Assembly: GCA_019751935.1 (NCBI GenBank)
Contig: JAIEMR010000169.1
Coordinates: forward strand, 1 to 7,822
Source: Alphaproteobacteria bacterium
Lineage (GTDB): Bacteria; Pseudomonadota; Alphaproteobacteria; Paracaedibacterales; CAIULA01
Direction of reading: 5' to 3'
DNA: 7,822 nt
A program made the translations under genes and the position numbers. The stretch's first letter is position 1. Each line of letters starts with the position of its first letter. Under the pieces are notes generated by a model, which worked only from the letters and a program-made list of their open reading frames with translations, made no database searches and was not told where the DNA came from. This document shows, piece after piece, positions 5,833 through 7,822 of the stretch.

Positions 5833-7776
5833 TTGCGCATTTTAGGATTTTTAGTTTTTTTCGCCATTATTTTTTCAGAACTCCCCTCTTCCGCTCAAAC
5901 ACAATCTACATTTTCTCACGGATTTTCAACCTTTGGCGAACTAAAATATCCAAGCACGTTCTCTCACTTTGATTATGTGAATCCAAATGCACCAAAAGGC
6001 GGAGAAATCAAGATTGCTGGCCTTGGAACTTTTGATACTCTCAATCCTTTTATAATAAAAGGATCTCCAGCTCAGGGAATCATGCAATGCAATGCCACTC
6101 TTCTTGAGTCATCTTTTGATGAACCTGCAACTCATTACGGTTATGTAGCTGAATCTATTAGCGTAGCCCCTGATCTTTCATGGGTTATTTTTAAACTAAA
6201 TCCAAAGGCTTGTTTTAATAATGGTAAGCCTATTACAGCAGATGACATAATTTTTAGCTTTAACATTTTACGCGAAAAAGGCCAGCCTCTTTTCCGAACT
6301 TATTACAAAGCCATTACAAAGGTCGAAAAATTATCAGACTTTGAGGTCAAATTTCATTGCCCCGGCAACAAAAGTCGTGAGATTCCAGCCATTCTAGGGC
6401 AATTACCTGCGCTTTCTAAAGCTTATTATGAAACCCATCCTTTTGAGGAAACAACATTGACCCCTCCCCCTAGCAGTGGATCTTATGAAGTCATGACTTT
6501 AGATGCAGGGCGTTCCATTACTTATAAACGGGTTAAAAATTGGTGGGGTGAAAATATCCCAAGTCAAAAAGGCCGTCATAATTTTGATATTATCAAGATA
6601 GACTATTACCGCGATGCAAATGCCATGTTTGAGGCCTTTAAAAATGGTCAAGTTGATATTCGTTATGAAGGAAGCTCTAAACTATGGTCCACAGCCTATA
6701 CTTTCCCTGCTGTCGAACAAGGCTTTGTAAAAAAAGAGAGAATCAAGCACAGCCTTTGTATTCCTGGAAGTTATGGCTTGTTTTTTAACACCCGCCGGGA
6801 AATCTTTAGCGACCGCAAAGTACGTCAAGCCCTAACGGAAATGTTTGACTTTAATTGGGCAAACAAAAACCTTTTTTATAATACATACCAAAGAATCAAA
6901 AGTTATTTTCCAAACACACCTTTTGCAGCAACTGGCGTTCCAGAAAGCGAAGAGAAAGCATTACTTGAACCCTATAAAGGCCAAATCCCAGCAGAGGTCT
7001 TTGAGTCTCCCTTTACGCTCCCTGAGCACAATAACGAACAAGACATCAGAAAATCATCCGACAAAGCTTTAAAGCTATTAAAAGAGGCTGGGTGGGAAAT
7101 TAAAAATCAAAAGCTTGTTAATGTCAAAACAGGAAAGCCTTTTACGTTTGAAACCCTTATCTATGATCAATCTTTAGAAAAAATTTTCCTTCATTTCCAA
7201 GGTTATTTAAAATTAATTGGCATTGAAATGAAAGTCAGGCTTGTTGACGTTTCAACCTATCAAGAACGCATTGATCAATATGATTATGACATGATTCTAA
7301 GTAGCATTCCTCAAAGCCCAACGCCTGGTAATGAACAAAGAGATATGTGGGGAAGTGCTGCCTCCAACATGAAAGGTTCGGCAAATAAAGCGGGCATTCA
7401 TGAAAAAACCATTGATGAGATCATTGAAAAGCTTATTGACTCTAAGGACTATAAGACGTTACTAACAACCACAAAGGCTCTCGACCGTTTGTTGTTATGG
7501 GGGTATTACATGATTCCAGCTTGGACAACAGATAGCATCCCAGTTGCTTTTTGGAATCGTTTTAGCCGCTCAGATATCAGCCCTCCTTATAACCCATTTA
7601 CTTTTGATGCGTGGTGGATTGATACCGAAAAAGAAAAGAAGCTGCCATCGCATTTACAAAGGTATAAAGGTGAAGAAAAATCACCTGCTGTTCAACCAGC
7701 AGAAACAAAACCTGCGTGTGGTGGTATTTTCTGTAAAGTATGGTCTTGGATTAAAGGATTGTTTGGGAGTAAATAG
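5833..7776 (+). CDS. yejA: YejA-like periplasmic solute-binding protein (SBP family 5)
   Basis: This is a periplasmic binding protein of the peptide/nickel family 5, in the YejA branch that feeds the YejBEF ABC transporter (peptides, microcin C in E. coli). Residues 1-21 are a signal peptide with a probable cut after SSA. The mature part starts with the YejA hallmark HGFSTFGELKYP and FDYVNPNAPKGG (46-57), then GTFDTLNPFI. Later family-5 features are GYVAESISVAPD, KPITADDIIFSF, GSYEV, NWWGEN, GLFFNTRR and VRQALTEMFDF. The family-typical ending FNPFTFDAWW-like segment falls near 586-595. About 40 further residues follow that are not expected: a charged, Pro-rich stretch, then CGGIFC (629-634) and a Trp/Lys-rich amphipathic-looking end. 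E. coli YejA is about 604 residues, against 647 here. The mature N-terminus has no lipobox, so it should be soluble. It is divergent from the receptor operon. Permease genes would be expected downstream but lie beyond the window. The bound ligand is not known. Confidence 0.88.
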   Translation: MRILGFLVFFAIIFSELPSSAQTQSTFSHGFSTFGELKYPSTFSHFDYVNPNAPKGGEIKIAGLGTFDTLNPFIIKGSPAQGIMQCNATLLESSFDEPATHYGYVAESISVAPDLSWVIFKLNPKACFNNGKPITADDIIFSFNILREKGQPLFRTYYKAITKVEKLSDFEVKFHCPGNKSREIPAILGQLPALSKAYYETHPFEETTLTPPPSSGSYEVMTLDAGRSITYKRVKNWWGENIPSQKGRHNFDIIKIDYYRDANAMFEAFKNGQVDIRYEGSSKLWSTAYTFPAVEQGFVKKERIKHSLCIPGSYGLFFNTRREIFSDRKVRQALTEMFDFNWANKNLFYNTYQRIKSYFPNTPFAATGVPESEEKALLEPYKGQIPAEVFESPFTLPEHNNEQDIRKSSDKALKLLKEAGWEIKNQKLVNVKTGKPFTFETLIYDQSLEKIFLHFQGYLKLIGIEMKVRLVDVSTYQERIDQYDYDMILSSIPQSPTPGNEQRDMWGSAASNMKGSANKAGIHEKTIDEIIEKLIDSKDYKTLLTTTKALDRLLLWGYYMIPAWTTDSIPVAFWNRFSRSDISPPYNPFTFDAWWIDTEKEKKLPSHLQRYKGEEKSPAVQPAETKPACGGIFCKVWSWIKGLFGSK

Positions 7777-7822
7777 ATAAAAATAACTCTAAACAAACTT
7801 CTTTAAGATGCGACAGATTTTT

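Noticed and set aside
6845..7072. Reading frames of 75 codons here and 78 codons at 7544-7780 inside yejA
   Set aside because: Both are out-of-frame shadows of a gene whose family identity is clear throughout.
7808..7822. Possible start of a following gene (ATG CGA CAG ATT TTT)
   Set aside because: Only five codons are visible and the ribosome site is weak (AAGA). A yejB-type permease would be expected about here, but this cannot be confirmed.

Overview
The window is AT-rich, Gram-negative bacterial DNA holding seven confident protein genes and one broken gene. A FliL paralogue next to a DUF6468-type protein, an Lrp/AsnC regulator of alphaproteobacterial type, and a YejA-type binding protein suggest an alphaproteobacterium. 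The AT-rich composition, the decayed toxin-antitoxin remnant and the PAS-LuxR regulator would fit a host-associated lineage such as Holosporales. That placement is inference from memory of the families, not a phylogeny.

Layout. Positions 1-285 hold no credible gene but contain strong inverted repeats in a block (about 20-130) visibly richer in G+C than its surroundings. At 286-596 (+) lies a higA-type antitoxin gene whose N-terminus is broken by a frameshift and which has no toxin partner. Its stop is 3 bp from the stop of a convergent flagellar pair on the minus strand: fliL (1160-1672) followed by the DUF6468-like gene (600-1100). A 258-bp divergent intergenic region separates fliL from an Lrp/AsnC regulator (1931-2425, +). 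This converges, with 10 bp between the stop codons, on a minus-strand cluster.

That cluster, in transcription order, is a BtuB-like TonB-dependent outer-membrane receptor (3798-5657), a small TonB (3208-3801, overlapping it by ATGA) and a PAS-LuxR regulator (2436-3173, 34 bp further on). It is probably one operon. Divergently, across a 175-bp intergenic region with candidate promoters both ways, lies a YejA-like solute-binding protein (5833-7776, +) with a signal peptide and an odd C-terminal tail. The window ends 46 bp past its stop.

How the genes may work together. The receptor captures a ligand at the outer membrane and the linked TonB energises it. No exbB/exbD is present here. The YejA-like protein would deliver a peptide-like solute to an inner-membrane ABC transporter lying elsewhere, possibly just downstream. 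The PAS-LuxR protein may sense a small signal and control this uptake cluster. A shared role is suggested by layout only. I see no CRISPR array, insertion sequence, tRNA or rRNA, and no clearly new biological system. The most notable points are the operon-linked PAS-LuxR regulator, the YejA tail, the broken orphan antitoxin and the palindromic block at the left end.
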